From NCBI RefSeq assembly GCF_009811795.1, contig NZ_BLJE01000008.1, positions 26,178-90,177 on the forward strand: a stretch of DNA of 64,000 bases, read 5' to 3'. A program made the position numbers and the translations under genes. The stretch comes from Litoreibacter roseus. Its GTDB lineage: Bacteria > Pseudomonadota > Alphaproteobacteria > Rhodobacterales > Rhodobacteraceae. The notes beneath the pieces were generated by a model. The model had not been told where the DNA came from. It made no database searches and saw only the letters and a program-made list of their open reading frames with translations. Positions 16,173-24,653 of this stretch are shown piece by piece (positions within the stretch are counted from its first letter, which is position 1; the number at the start of each line of letters is the position of its first letter).

Positions 16173-16203
16173 TTGAACCTCTAGCAACTAGAACATTTAG
16201 AAC
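16173..16203 (+). promoter_or_regulatory. MerR-type promoter of the nine-gene SCO1-LspA operon
   Basis: -35 TTGAAC (16173-16178), then a 19-bp spacer holding CTCTAGCAACTAGAA, then a weak -10 TAGAAC (16198-16203). It has the same -35, spacer length and dyad position as the promoters at 15569-15599, 27028-27058 and 28278-28308, and it faces the SCO1 gene at 16241. A weak -10 is compatible with activator dependence. Confidence 0.72.
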
Positions 16204-16240
16204 GCTCTAAAAATGGGCGGAATCGGGCGCAACACGACCA

Positions 16241-16837
16241 ATGAGATTATCTGCGTTACAAAAAGTGCTTTGGGGACTCGCCGCGATCGCGATCGTGGGG
16301 TTCGTCTGGCTGCAAGGTTCCACCAGAAATGAACAGCGCGCTGATGATCCTGCGTTCCGGGCTGATTTCGAACTGACCGATCATCAAGGCATGGTGCAGA
16401 CGGACGAAGACTTCGCCGGGCGCTGGATGCTCGTCTTCTTCGGGTTCGCCAATTGCCCCGATGTGTGCCCCACGACCCTGGCCGAGGTTGCTGCCGTCAT
16501 GGATGCGCTCGGCTCCGATGCCGCCAAAGTCCAGCCGCTCTTTATCTCCATTGACCCCGAACGCGACACGCCTGAACAACTCGCGGAATTCGTACCGGCA
16601 TTTGATGCCAATATCATCGGTCTCACCGGCACGGCAGATCAGATCAAGCGAACATCTGAAACCTTCCGTGTGTACTTCGAGAAAATCGAGGAAGCGGCTT
16701 CGCCCGACGGATACACGATGGGGCATTCGTCTCAGCTGTTCCTGTTTGATCCCCAAGGCGGATATGTGGGGGCGTGGGTCTACGGCACACCCGCAGAGGA
16801 GATCCTTGCCGATCTGAAAGCGCAGATGTCAATATGA
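16241..16837 (+). CDS. SCO1/SenC-family copper chaperone (first copy)
   Basis: A 198-residue membrane-anchored periplasmic protein with N-terminal helix (LQKVLWGLAAIAIVGFVWLQ) and a thioredoxin-fold domain. The copper-binding FANCPDVCPTTLAEV motif (CxxxC) and the distal His in TMGHSSQLFLFDPQ are present. SCO proteins deliver copper to the CuA site of cytochrome oxidases or act as thiol-disulphide reductases. It is the first gene of a long rightward operon behind a MerR-type promoter and overlaps dsbB-like by 4 bp. A second SCO1 gene lies in the same operon. Confidence 0.93.
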   Translation: MRLSALQKVLWGLAAIAIVGFVWLQGSTRNEQRADDPAFRADFELTDHQGMVQTDEDFAGRWMLVFFGFANCPDVCPTTLAEVAAVMDALGSDAAKVQPLFISIDPERDTPEQLAEFVPAFDANIIGLTGTADQIKRTSETFRVYFEKIEEAASPDGYTMGHSSQLFLFDPQGGYVGAWVYGTPAEEILADLKAQMSI

Positions 16838-17259
16838 GCCGGGTGATGTCAAAAGAGACGGCTTTGACCGCCGCGTGGATCGTCGCTTTGGGGAGTTCGC
16901 TGGCCGTGCTCTATATTGGTGAGGTTCTGGGGCAGGCTCCGTGCAATCTATGCTGGTTCCAGCGTGCGTTTATGTTCCCTCTGGCCGTCGTGTTGGGCCT
17001 CGGTCTCTGGTGGGAGGATCACCGGGTCGGTCGCTACGGTGTTGCGCTCGCCCTTGGTGGGGCCGCCATCGCACTCTGGCATCTGGTCCTTTATACCGGG
17101 CTCCTCCCGGAGCGTATCCAACCCTGCACTGCGACCGGCCCGTCCTGCACCGATGACAATCAGGTCTTCCTCAGCGTCCCCATCCCACTTTTGTCGTTGG
17201 TCGCCTTTGGGCTGATCGCGATCCTGTCCATTTTCTCCCTGAAGGAGCAGCGCACATGA
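16834..17259 (+). CDS. DsbB-family disulphide bond formation protein (first copy)
   Basis: A 141-residue four-helix membrane protein started at ATG 16834 (ATGA overlap with SCO1). The quinone-side pair is APCNLCWFQR (CxxC), and the second pair is in PCTATGPSCTDDN. The length is close to the DsbB/BdbC group. DsbB reoxidises periplasmic DsbA and passes electrons to quinone. The DsbA-like gene immediately downstream (4-bp overlap) is the probable partner, forming a plasmid-borne oxidative folding pair. Confidence 0.92.
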   Translation: MSRVMSKETALTAAWIVALGSSLAVLYIGEVLGQAPCNLCWFQRAFMFPLAVVLGLGLWWEDHRVGRYGVALALGGAAIALWHLVLYTGLLPERIQPCTATGPSCTDDNQVFLSVPIPLLSLVAFGLIAILSIFSLKEQRT

Positions 17260-17915
17260 AAAACAAATCAGTCGTTCTATCGGTCCTAATCGTTGGCCTT
17301 GCGATCTTTGCCGCCGCCGTTTGGTATCAATCCCGCCCTGCCCTGGTGGCCCAGGTCGAGCCGGTCCAGCCGGAAATCGCAGAGGCGTTAATCCGGCCCT
17401 ACTCTCCTATCCTCGGCCCCGAAGAGGCCCCTGTCACCATCGTCGAGTTCTTCGATCCGGCTTGCGAGGCGTGCCGCGCCTTCCATCCGATTGTGAAGGA
17501 CATACTGGCGGAGCATGACGGCGCAGTGCGTGTTGTGCTGAGATATACGCCCTTCCACGGAGAAGGATCAGAGCAGGCCATTCGTGTCCTTGAGGCGGCC
17601 CGTATGCAGGGCATTTTCGAGCCGGTCCTGGAAGCGCTCCTCGAGTATCAGCCCCGTTGGGCATCCCATGGCGCGCCCGCTCCTGGCCTGATCCTTGGGA
17701 TTGCTCAGGAAGCTGGCCTGGACGCGGAAGCCGCGAAAACGCAAATGATGGCACCACAGACAGTTGGTGTTCTCAATCAGGATCGCGCGGACGTGGAAGC
17801 AGTTGGCGTTCGGCAGACCCCCACTTTCTTTGTAATTGGCAAACCCCTCGATCCTTTTGGCGCTGACGAGTTGCGCGCCCTCGTCGCAGCTGAAGTCGCG
17901 GCGAATGGATCATGA
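17256..17915 (+). CDS. DsbA-family thioredoxin-fold oxidoreductase (CEAC active site)
   Basis: A 219-residue periplasmic protein with N-terminal membrane anchor (VLSVLIVGLAIFAAAVWY). The thioredoxin-fold domain has active site EFFDPACEACRAFHP (CEAC) and the cis-Pro loop QTPTFFVIG near the C-terminus. The intermediate helical insertion and GPEEAPVTIVEF lead-in are typical of DsbA/BdbD-like proteins. It is probably oxidised by the adjacent DsbB. Its acidic CEAC dipeptide differs from CPHC of E. coli DsbA, implying a different redox potential. Confidence 0.9.
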   Translation: MKNKSVVLSVLIVGLAIFAAAVWYQSRPALVAQVEPVQPEIAEALIRPYSPILGPEEAPVTIVEFFDPACEACRAFHPIVKDILAEHDGAVRVVLRYTPFHGEGSEQAIRVLEAARMQGIFEPVLEALLEYQPRWASHGAPAPGLILGIAQEAGLDAEAAKTQMMAPQTVGVLNQDRADVEAVGVRQTPTFFVIGKPLDPFGADELRALVAAEVAANGS

Positions 17916-17940
17916 CCAAGAGACTATCAGGAACAAACCT

Positions 17941-18402
17941 ATGAGATACTCCACCGCCCTTGCTCTTGCATTCAGTATGCTGGTCGGGTTGCCCACTGCC
18001 TCTGTTGCTGGGTCGGAAGATATTGTCGTCGAAGACGCATGGTCTCGCGCGTCAATCGGCATCAACCGTCCAGGTGCGGCCTACATGACATTGCGCAATA
18101 CCGGGACCGATACAGTGACACTGTTGGGGCTGGAAACGCCGCTCGCCATGATGCCTGACATTCATGAGACCAAGACCGACGCAAATGGCGTCAGTTCCAT
18201 GGGCCCAGTCGGTGAAATCACCATCCCAGCGGGCGAAAGTGTCGCGCTTGAGCCAGGTGGCATGCATGCCATGCTGATGCGATTGCAAACCAAGATGGTG
18301 GAAGGCGAGACCTTTCCGCTGACATTGACCTTTGCCGATGGCGGGACGCTGACCGTTGATGTGCCCATTCTTGGCATTGCGGCACGTGGGCCGGAGGGCT
18401 GA
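17941..18402 (+). CDS. PCu(A)C periplasmic copper chaperone
   Basis: A 153-residue exported protein started at ATG 17941 (MRYSTALALAFSMLVGLPTA signal peptide, weak CAGGA upstream). It has the complete copper motif of the family: His75, Met87 (11 residues later), His109 (21 residues later) and Met111 (HAM). PCu(A)C gives Cu(I) to SCO1 and the CuA centre of cytochrome oxidase. It sits between two SCO1 genes and overlaps the second by 1 bp, in keeping with its usual partner. Confidence 0.93.
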   Translation: MRYSTALALAFSMLVGLPTASVAGSEDIVVEDAWSRASIGINRPGAAYMTLRNTGTDTVTLLGLETPLAMMPDIHETKTDANGVSSMGPVGEITIPAGESVALEPGGMHAMLMRLQTKMVEGETFPLTLTFADGGTLTVDVPILGIAARGPEG

Positions 18403-19028
18403 TGAGCCGAAGAACTCTCCTCACCTATGGTGTCGCAGCTATCAGCGTGGTTGCATTCACGCTGTTCATCGGTTGGTGGCGTGTGGACGGTCCTGGCGCG
18501 CCTGAACCTGCAGCTCAGCGACCCTTGCCGCTCACCCAGATGGACTTTCAGATGACCGATCAAGGCGGTGCAACTGTCGGACCTGCGTCGCTTCTGGGCA
18601 ATCCATCCATGGTGTTTTTTGGCTTCACATACTGCCCTGATGTATGCCCGACGACGCTCTCGGATATCTCGGGCTGGCTCGACGACCTTGGAGATGATGT
18701 CGCCGACATGAACGTCGTGTTCATCACGGTCGACCCGGAGCGCGACTCCGTGGCAGCTATGGCCGAGTATGTCAGCTATTTTCACCCAGCGATTCAAGGC
18801 TGGAGTGGGACGCTGGAAGAGACGGAGCGCGCTGCGGCAGGCTTCCGCGCGAGCTATGCGAAGGTCGCTACAGAGGGCGACGACTACACAATGAACCACA
18901 CGGCTAGTGTTTTTCTCTTCGATGCTGAGGGACAGTTTGCGAGCACCATCGATTACCATGAACCACGAGAATTCGCAGTGCCGAAGATCCGCCGTGTTCT
19001 CGCAAGAGCAGAAGAAGAAACGTCATGA
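18402..19028 (+). CDS. SCO1/SenC-family copper chaperone (second copy)
   Basis: A 208-residue protein with an N-terminal anchor (LTYGVAAISVVAFTLFIGWW). The SCO domain has FTYCPDVCPTTLSDI (CxxxC), FITVDPERDS and the distal His in TMNHTASVFLFDAEG. It diverges well from the copy at 16241, so this is not a recent duplication. Two SCO proteins may separate chaperone and reductase roles, or different oxidases. It overlaps both PCu(A)C and the M23 gene. Confidence 0.93.
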   Translation: MSRRTLLTYGVAAISVVAFTLFIGWWRVDGPGAPEPAAQRPLPLTQMDFQMTDQGGATVGPASLLGNPSMVFFGFTYCPDVCPTTLSDISGWLDDLGDDVADMNVVFITVDPERDSVAAMAEYVSYFHPAIQGWSGTLEETERAAAGFRASYAKVATEGDDYTMNHTASVFLFDAEGQFASTIDYHEPREFAVPKIRRVLARAEEETS

Positions 19029-20398
19029 AATTGAGATACCCTGCCATAGGCGTCGCAGCAGCAGGCGTTGCTGTCGCGTTGGTCACGGGACTCCCGAACA
19101 ACTGGAAAAGTGCCCCTGTCCCGGAAGCGCTTGTTGCGGTGTCTGATTGGAAGCCGGCGCCACTCCAGAACCCTGCAATCCTAACTCAACCGCTGATGCC
19201 CTTCGAGCCAGCGGTTGTTAGATCGGACATAGTCGCTTGGGCACCAGAACCGCCATCGCGCCCAGTCCTTGATGTGGCTATGCCAGAAACCAAGCCTCCA
19301 ATGGAGATGTGGTCGGGCAGCTTGTCCTCAGGTGAAACCCTGGACGCCTTGCTGTCCAAAGCAGGCCTCTCTGCACCGGATCGCGCCGAAGTGGCGCTGG
19401 CGCTGGCCGCGGAATATGACCTGCGCAAGCTCAAACCGGGATATGGGATTGAGGTTGAAACGTCGCTTTCGGGGTCGCTTAGACGGGTGGTATTGTCCGT
19501 CGACGCAGGCGTGCAAATCGAAGCCGTGTTCGCACACGAGATTGCCACACGGAAGATCGTTCCTGAGCCCGATCTGGTTCTTCGTGCGGCAGATACGACG
19601 GTGGAAACCTCGATCTTTGCAACCCTCGCATCGGCAGATATTCCGGCGCAATTTGCCGTAGACTTGGCCGAGATGTTGGGCGGAACGGTCGATTTCCGAC
19701 GTGATCTGAAAGGCGGCGAGCGGTTGCAACTGATGTGGCGCGAGGCCACATTCGGCGACCAGGTTATCAGACCGCCTCGCCTGTCTTTCGCTGCGCTAAC
19801 CATCGACCAAGCTCTCTATGAAATCGTGTGGCCTGACGACAGTTCAGGAAACGCGACAATCTTTGTCGATGGGGAATTGCTACGAGTGTTTGTGCAGCCG
19901 GTGAAGGGCGCGCGGCTGAGTTCGGTCTACGGCAATCGCTGGCACCCGGTTTTTGGAGATGTGCGCATGCACACCGGGGTTGATTTTGCGGCGCCGCATG
20001 GGACGCCAGTCTACGCAACGGCACCGGGCCGTATCTCATTCATTGGGCGGCGCGGCGGCTATGGGCGCGTGGTTGAGATCGCACATGGTTCCGACACCAT
20101 GACCCGCTATGCGCATTTGAGTTCTACGCCTGAAGGTCTCTCCATCGGGGACCGGGTTGCCGCAGGCGACATGATCGGCCGCGTTGGTGCCACAGGCACG
20201 GCGACCGGTCCAAACCTGCATTATGAAGTGCGCGTAGATGGCCGTCCGACAGATCCGATGTCGGAAGAACGGCTTGCCGAAGTGGCAAGCGCAGAAGGAA
20301 CCAATTCAGACATTGCGTCGCGCCTTGAAGACAGCCGAGCACAGTTTTCAAGATTGCTGGACACCGACATCGCCACCGCGACATCAGAAAGGCTCTAG
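19025..20398 (+). CDS. M23-family murein endopeptidase-like protein
   Basis: A 457-residue membrane-anchored periplasmic protein with an N-terminal helix. An OapA/LysM-like region (ETLDALLSKAGLSAPDRAEV) is followed by a mid domain and a C-terminal LytM domain (about residues 300-410). LytM zinc ligands are visible in RMHTGVDFAAPHG (HxxxD) and in NLHYEV. The first His of the usual HxH is Asn here (TGPNLHYEV), so catalytic competence should be questioned. Such proteins cut peptide cross-links or activate amidases. Location in a metal-controlled operon is unusual for a general cell-wall enzyme. Confidence 0.87.
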   Translation: MKLRYPAIGVAAAGVAVALVTGLPNNWKSAPVPEALVAVSDWKPAPLQNPAILTQPLMPFEPAVVRSDIVAWAPEPPSRPVLDVAMPETKPPMEMWSGSLSSGETLDALLSKAGLSAPDRAEVALALAAEYDLRKLKPGYGIEVETSLSGSLRRVVLSVDAGVQIEAVFAHEIATRKIVPEPDLVLRAADTTVETSIFATLASADIPAQFAVDLAEMLGGTVDFRRDLKGGERLQLMWREATFGDQVIRPPRLSFAALTIDQALYEIVWPDDSSGNATIFVDGELLRVFVQPVKGARLSSVYGNRWHPVFGDVRMHTGVDFAAPHGTPVYATAPGRISFIGRRGGYGRVVEIAHGSDTMTRYAHLSSTPEGLSIGDRVAAGDMIGRVGATGTATGPNLHYEVRVDGRPTDPMSEERLAEVASAEGTNSDIASRLEDSRAQFSRLLDTDIATATSERL

Positions 20399-20401
20399 AA
20401 C

Positions 20402-20851
20402 ATGAGACAACTATCGCTCGCAATTGCCTTCTTCCTCGGTCTCGCCACCCAGGCGATCGCTGAAACCACGCCGATTGACGTGAAAAAGACAAACGGCTGC
20501 GGGTGCTGCCTTGCGTGGATGGAGCACCTCGAAGAAAATGGCTTTGCACCTACCGGCGAAGACACGTTCGCCGGGCTTCTCGTCCGCTTCAAACTCGACA
20601 ACGGCGTTCCGCAACGCATGGTGTCCTGTCACACGGGCCTCATCGAAGGGTACGTGATCGAGGGCCATGTGCCCGCAGATGATATTCGCAGGTTGCTCAG
20701 CGAGAGACCGGACGCTGTTGGCCTCGCGGTGCCAGGCATGCCGCTTGGATCACCCGGCATGGACCAGAGCCGCTGGCGCGAAGCCTATGACGTGTTTCTC
20801 ATCAACAACGACGGATCGACGGAAGTCTTCTCCAGCTATCCTGGCAACTGA
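20402..20851 (+). CDS. DUF411 metal-binding protein (first copy)
   Basis: A 149-residue exported protein (signal peptide ending AIAE). It has the DUF411 features: KKTNGCGCCLAWMEHLEENG, then RMVSCHTGLIEGYVIEGHVP and PGMPLGSPGMD. The CGCC, SCH and Met-rich motifs are likely Cu/Ag ligands. Family members are regularly linked with copper resistance genes, but the biochemical role is not settled. It starts 4 bp after the M23 gene. A paralogue is at 55231-55680 in the copper half. Confidence 0.9.
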   Translation: MRQLSLAIAFFLGLATQAIAETTPIDVKKTNGCGCCLAWMEHLEENGFAPTGEDTFAGLLVRFKLDNGVPQRMVSCHTGLIEGYVIEGHVPADDIRRLLSERPDAVGLAVPGMPLGSPGMDQSRWREAYDVFLINNDGSTEVFSSYPGN

Positions 20852-20877
20852 CTTCAACAATGTAGAAAGACCTGAAT

Positions 20878-21660
20878 TTGGATACTCTCTCCCCCATCAT
20901 GCTCGGATTTCTGGGCAGCCTGGCTGCTGGATCACTGACAGCCGTTGGCGCCATACCCGTGCTCTTTGGGCGGATTCCATCGCGTGCAACACGCGACCTC
21001 TCGCTAGGATTTGCAGCGGGTGTCATGCTCGCGGCGTCATTCTTTTCGCTGATCATTCCCGCCCTAGACGCCGCTGACGTACGCTACGTGAACGGAGCGG
21101 CGCCGGCAGCCATCGTCTGCGTGGCTATTCTGCTGGGAATGGGTGCCGTTGCCCTGATGAACGAGAAACTGCCGCATGAGCACTTCAGCACGGGTCGTGA
21201 AGGGCCGGAGGCGGCATCGCTCCGCCGCGTTTGGCTGTTCATTATTGCCATCACGATCCACAACTTCCCCGAAGGACTGGCAGTGGGTGTTGGCTTTGGG
21301 GCAGAAGGTGTTTCTGGCGGTCTGCCGCTTGCCATCGGGATCGGACTACAGAACGCACCCGAAGGATTGGCCGTAGCTGTATCGCTTCTTGGGGAGGGGT
21401 ACTCGAAGTTCCGCGCTTGGGGGATCGCCGCACTGACAGGCATGGTGGAACCTATCGGTGGTCTGCTTGGGGCGGGGATTATCACGATCTCCGAACCGCT
21501 TCTGCCCTGGGGACTGGCCTTCGCAGCAGGTGCGATGCTCTACGTCATCAGCCATGAAATCATCCCCGAGACGCACAGAAGCGGGCACCAGAACAAGGCC
21601 ACGCTGGGCCTGTCGATAGGACTTGTCTTGATGCTATTCCTTGATGTCTGGCTCGGCTGA
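20878..21660 (+). CDS. ZIP-family metal transporter (GufA-like)
   Basis: A 260-residue, eight-helix transporter. It carries the two ZIP transport-site motifs, IHNFPEGLAVGVGFG in TM4 and LQNAPEGLAVAVSL in TM5, and a short His-containing loop (EKLPHEHF). ZIP proteins move Zn2+ and related divalent metals into the cytoplasm. I start it at TTG 20878, with ATG 20899 as the alternative. An importer inside a metal-efflux island is counter-intuitive and may restore zinc when exporters are active, or have reversed direction. It lies 4 bp upstream of lspA. Confidence 0.9.
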   Translation: MDTLSPIMLGFLGSLAAGSLTAVGAIPVLFGRIPSRATRDLSLGFAAGVMLAASFFSLIIPALDAADVRYVNGAAPAAIVCVAILLGMGAVALMNEKLPHEHFSTGREGPEAASLRRVWLFIIAITIHNFPEGLAVGVGFGAEGVSGGLPLAIGIGLQNAPEGLAVAVSLLGEGYSKFRAWGIAALTGMVEPIGGLLGAGIITISEPLLPWGLAFAAGAMLYVISHEIIPETHRSGHQNKATLGLSIGLVLMLFLDVWLG

Positions 21661-21664
21661 GGCG

Positions 21665-22138
21665 ATGAACATGATGAGGACCAGAGTTATCGGACTTCTC
21701 AGCGCCTCAGTCGCACTTCTGGCAGATCAAGCCACAAAAATGGTCGTCGTTGGAAATGCCTCGGTGCTCGCAAGAGGCATCGAGGTTTTTCCCGGATTTG
21801 ACCTAGTGTTTTTTCGAAACGATGGCGTAACCTTTGGTATGCTTGCGGGTTTCCCCTGGTGGGGGCTGACTTTGCTTGCACTTTGCATCTGCTGCGGGTT
21901 GTTCCTGTTGCTTTTGCGAACCCAAAGCCAGCTTGAGGCAATTGCTTATGGAGCGATCATCGGTGGCGCGCTTGGGAATATCCTGGACCGTGTCCGGTTT
22001 CGGGCTGTGACAGACTTTCTGGATTTCCACATCGGCGACCTTCACTGGCCCGCGTTCAACCTCGCGGATGTTTTCGTCGTCGGTGGTGTCGCTATTTTGC
22101 TCCTACCCCCGATCTTACGGTCCAACCGTCATGCGTAA
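21665..22138 (+). CDS. lspA: Lipoprotein signal peptidase II
   Basis: A 157-residue protein started at ATG 21665. It has four transmembrane helices and both catalytic Asp motifs: VTDFLDFHIGD (as in the E. coli VVDMIDF block) and NLADVFVVGG. The GNILDRVRF signature is also present. It cleaves prolipoproteins at the lipobox Cys after lipidation. A plasmid copy next to a ZIP transporter recalls similar linkages in metal-resistance clusters. It is the last gene of the nine-gene operon, and its 3' end overlaps the convergent L,D-transpeptidase gene by 10 bp. Confidence 0.93.
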   Translation: MNMMRTRVIGLLSASVALLADQATKMVVVGNASVLARGIEVFPGFDLVFFRNDGVTFGMLAGFPWWGLTLLALCICCGLFLLLLRTQSQLEAIAYGAIIGGALGNILDRVRFRAVTDFLDFHIGDLHWPAFNLADVFVVGGVAILLLPPILRSNRHA

Positions 22139-22638
22139 ATGTCAATTGGCGTGCCATCGCGTACCATCGCGTAGACATCTTCGATCTGTCGATCCGTGAC
22201 GGCGATGCAACCGGCCGTCCAATCCTGCTTGTTCGTCGGATCGATACCTTTTCGGGGGCCACCGTGGATGAAGATGTCGCCGCCGGGAGGCTTGCCCTGC
22301 GCTTCAGCAAAGGCAACGTCTGCATCGTTGGGATAGGAAATACCGACAGACAGATGAAACAAGCTGTCGGGATTGCGGCGGTCGATGGTGTAGGCACCCT
22401 CTGGCGTGCGGCCATCGCCCTCGAATTGTTTGTGTCCCTCCGGCGCGAAGCCAAGGCCGACCGGGTACGTCTTAAGCACGCCTTGCGCGCCATCGAGGAC
22501 CAGAAGTCTTTCCGACTTGTAAAGGCGCACGCGCGTGACTTCCGGACCGTTGTACGAGCGGAATTTACTCGCGCATCCAGCAAGGAATGCGGCCATACCG
22601 CCCATGAGAAGAAAGCGCCTTGGAAACCTGTAACTCAT
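22129..22638 (-). CDS. L,D-transpeptidase (YkuD) lipoprotein
   Basis: A 169-residue protein started at ATG 22636-22638. The N-terminus MSYRFPRRFLLMGGMAAFLA ends in GC and combines a twin-arginine-like PRRFLLMGG with a lipobox (LAGC). The catalytic domain has GRTPEGAYTID, DIFIHGGPRKG and the active-site Cys in DWTAGCIAVTDRQ. L,D-transpeptidases form 3-3 cross-links or attach proteins to murein. It overlaps lspA tail to tail, so expression of the two may interfere. Two other YkuD proteins occur in this window (27557 and 50348). Confidence 0.9.
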   Translation of the reverse strand: MSYRFPRRFLLMGGMAAFLAGCASKFRSYNGPEVTRVRLYKSERLLVLDGAQGVLKTYPVGLGFAPEGHKQFEGDGRTPEGAYTIDRRNPDSLFHLSVGISYPNDADVAFAEAQGKPPGGDIFIHGGPRKGIDPTNKQDWTAGCIAVTDRQIEDVYAMVRDGTPIDIYA

Positions 22639-22731
22639 CGCTGCTCGATGTCCTTTGTGGACGATTTGTTTGGAAAATGAGTATCGCAATGCTGAATTCA
22701 GATCAATCGCAGCCGACACCCGCTGGATAAG

Positions 22732-24105
22732 TCACCGCTGGATCAATTGCGGCGCATCCGCATCCCCAAGGGACATTTCAGGCAGCCAGGTGATAAGCTG
22801 AGGGAACGAGATCAGCGCCACGATCAATACGATCTCGATGGCAACAAGCGGTACCGCGCCGCGATAGATATCGGACAGATTGACACCCTTCGGTGCCGCC
22901 ATCTTGGCAAAAAACAGGGCATAGCCGAAAGGAGGCGTCAGGAAGGACGTTTGCAAGGCCAGTGCAATCAGGCCAGCGATCCAGATCTGCTCAAAGTAGG
23001 CAGAGCCGACGTGATCTGCGAAGTCGAGCTCTGAAATAATCGGCATCAGTACGGGTACAAAGACCAGCAGTACCTCGATCCAGTCAAACACAAACCCAAG
23101 GACGATGATCACGCCAAGGAGGATCGCCAACAGTTCCCACCGGGTGAGATCGAATGCGGATATCCACTCGAAGATGACGTCCGGTCCACCGACCAGGTGG
23201 AAACTCAGCGAGAATACCGATGCGCCCAATACGATGAAGAAGACCATCGACGTCATCGTGCTTGTCTGCAGCGTGACAGAGTTCAACGATGAGAAAGACA
23301 AGCGCTTTCGCGCCAGCGCGACCAATAGCGCGCCAAACACCCCCACGCCTGCCGCCTCCGTGAGTGTCGCAAAGCCCAGAATGATGCTGAGCGGAATGGA
23401 TGCGATGACCGCGACAGACGCGAGTACAAACAAAAGGTCTGACACAAGATTGGTCTTGTGTGCGTCCAGCGGGATTTCGACCGTTTTTCTCAAGGTGACC
23501 GCAAAGTAGATCGCGAAGGCCATGACCATCAGAAGCACAGGTACGATGAGGGCCACATACATCAATCCAATGCGCAGGTAGAACACGTTCGAGATGAAGA
23601 ACAGCATCACGGCTGGTGGGAACACGACACCCAGTGCACCAGAGGCCGCAACAGCGCCTCCTGCAGTTCGTGGGGCGTATCCCGACGCCATCATCGGGGC
23701 ATAGGCCACCAACGCCACAGTGATGACCGATGCGCCGATCACCCCGGCGGCGGGAGCGAGCACGAGGCCGATCAGCAGGGTTGCGATGGCATAGCGACCC
23801 GGAACGCCTGTCAGAAGACGCCCCAACAGGCGAAACATGGTTTCGGCAATCCCGCTGGCATTCAGGATCAGGCCCAGAAAAATTAACATTGGAACGCTGG
23901 TGAATTGGACGGATTCATTGGTCAAGACACCGCGGGCCCGCAGGTATATCAGCCCCAGATGCTGAAAATCAGTGATCCCCACCCAAACCGCCGCGACAAA
24001 CCCCAAGAAGCCCGTCCCTGCTAGGACCAGCGCTACCGGAAAACCACTGAAGACCCCGATGGCCATCACGACAAGCATGGCGACCGTGAGGACTTCATTC
24101 ACCAT
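22732..24105 (-). CDS. TRAP transporter large permease (DctM-like)
   Basis: A 457-residue, about 12-helix protein started at ATG 24103-24105 (MVNEVLTVAMLVVMAIGVFS). It has DctM features: LAGTGFLGFVAAVW, FTSVPMLIFLGLILNASGIA, VGVIGASVITV-like text and GALGVVFPPAVMLFF. It transports an organic anion with Na+ when joined to DctQ and a binding protein. It overlaps dctQ by 11 bp. No dctP is nearby, so either the binding protein is elsewhere or the system works differently. The substrate cannot be deduced. Confidence 0.9.
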   Translation of the reverse strand: MVNEVLTVAMLVVMAIGVFSGFPVALVLAGTGFLGFVAAVWVGITDFQHLGLIYLRARGVLTNESVQFTSVPMLIFLGLILNASGIAETMFRLLGRLLTGVPGRYAIATLLIGLVLAPAAGVIGASVITVALVAYAPMMASGYAPRTAGGAVAASGALGVVFPPAVMLFFISNVFYLRIGLMYVALIVPVLLMVMAFAIYFAVTLRKTVEIPLDAHKTNLVSDLLFVLASVAVIASIPLSIILGFATLTEAAGVGVFGALLVALARKRLSFSSLNSVTLQTSTMTSMVFFIVLGASVFSLSFHLVGGPDVIFEWISAFDLTRWELLAILLGVIIVLGFVFDWIEVLLVFVPVLMPIISELDFADHVGSAYFEQIWIAGLIALALQTSFLTPPFGYALFFAKMAAPKGVNLSDIYRGAVPLVAIEIVLIVALISFPQLITWLPEMSLGDADAPQLIQR

Positions 24106-24616
24106 TATGGAGGCCGCCCGATTGTTCTGGAGCGCCTTGCGCACGTTTCCCCACCAGAAAGGCGATGTTGCGCAGGGCTACGATCACCCCCGCAAGAGCC
24201 AGCAAAATAGGGCCGATGACCCCGGCAATACGTTGTGCCCACAACTGGGTTTCCGCATATTTCGTGGTGCGCATCAAACCGTCCCATCCGTAGTAGGTCA
24301 GGATGCCAGCAAGCGGCAGAAGGACAAAAAGGCCGCCAATCAGTTCGATCCACGCAATGCGGCGCGCGGACCAATGTCTGCGAAGAACATCAACTCGCAC
24401 GTGACCGTCGCACAGGTAAGTATACCCAAAGGTCAGGAAGATCAGGATGAATAGCAGAGACGTGGAGAGGTCCGGCAAATAGCTCGACACGCCAAGTTGG
24501 AGTTTGCGATCCAGCATCTGAAGCGCGCCGTAAGCGGCAATCGAAACCACGGTCAGCCAAGCAGTCGTGACGCCAATGCCGCGAATGCAACGCTCAATCC
24601 AATCTATCAGTCGCAA
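24095..24616 (-). CDS. TRAP transporter small permease (DctQ-like)
   Basis: A 173-residue four-helix protein. I start it at TTG 24614-24616 (LRLIDWIERCIRG) because GGGAGG lies just upstream and longer frames run into the ATPase gene. DctQ features include the DWIERCI opening, TYLCDGHVRVDVLRRHWSA and a final ALAGVIVALRNIAFLV helix. It begins 38 bp after the zntA-like stop on the same strand, so it is probably transcribed from the same metal-responsive promoter. Confidence 0.82.
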   Translation of the reverse strand: MRLIDWIERCIRGIGVTTAWLTVVSIAAYGALQMLDRKLQLGVSSYLPDLSTSLLFILIFLTFGYTYLCDGHVRVDVLRRHWSARRIAWIELIGGLFVLLPLAGILTYYGWDGLMRTTKYAETQLWAQRIAGVIGPILLALAGVIVALRNIAFLVGKRAQGAPEQSGGLHNGE

Positions 24617-24653
24617 GCCGCCTCGCCTCCCAACGTGCCTTGCCGGTCGCCTG

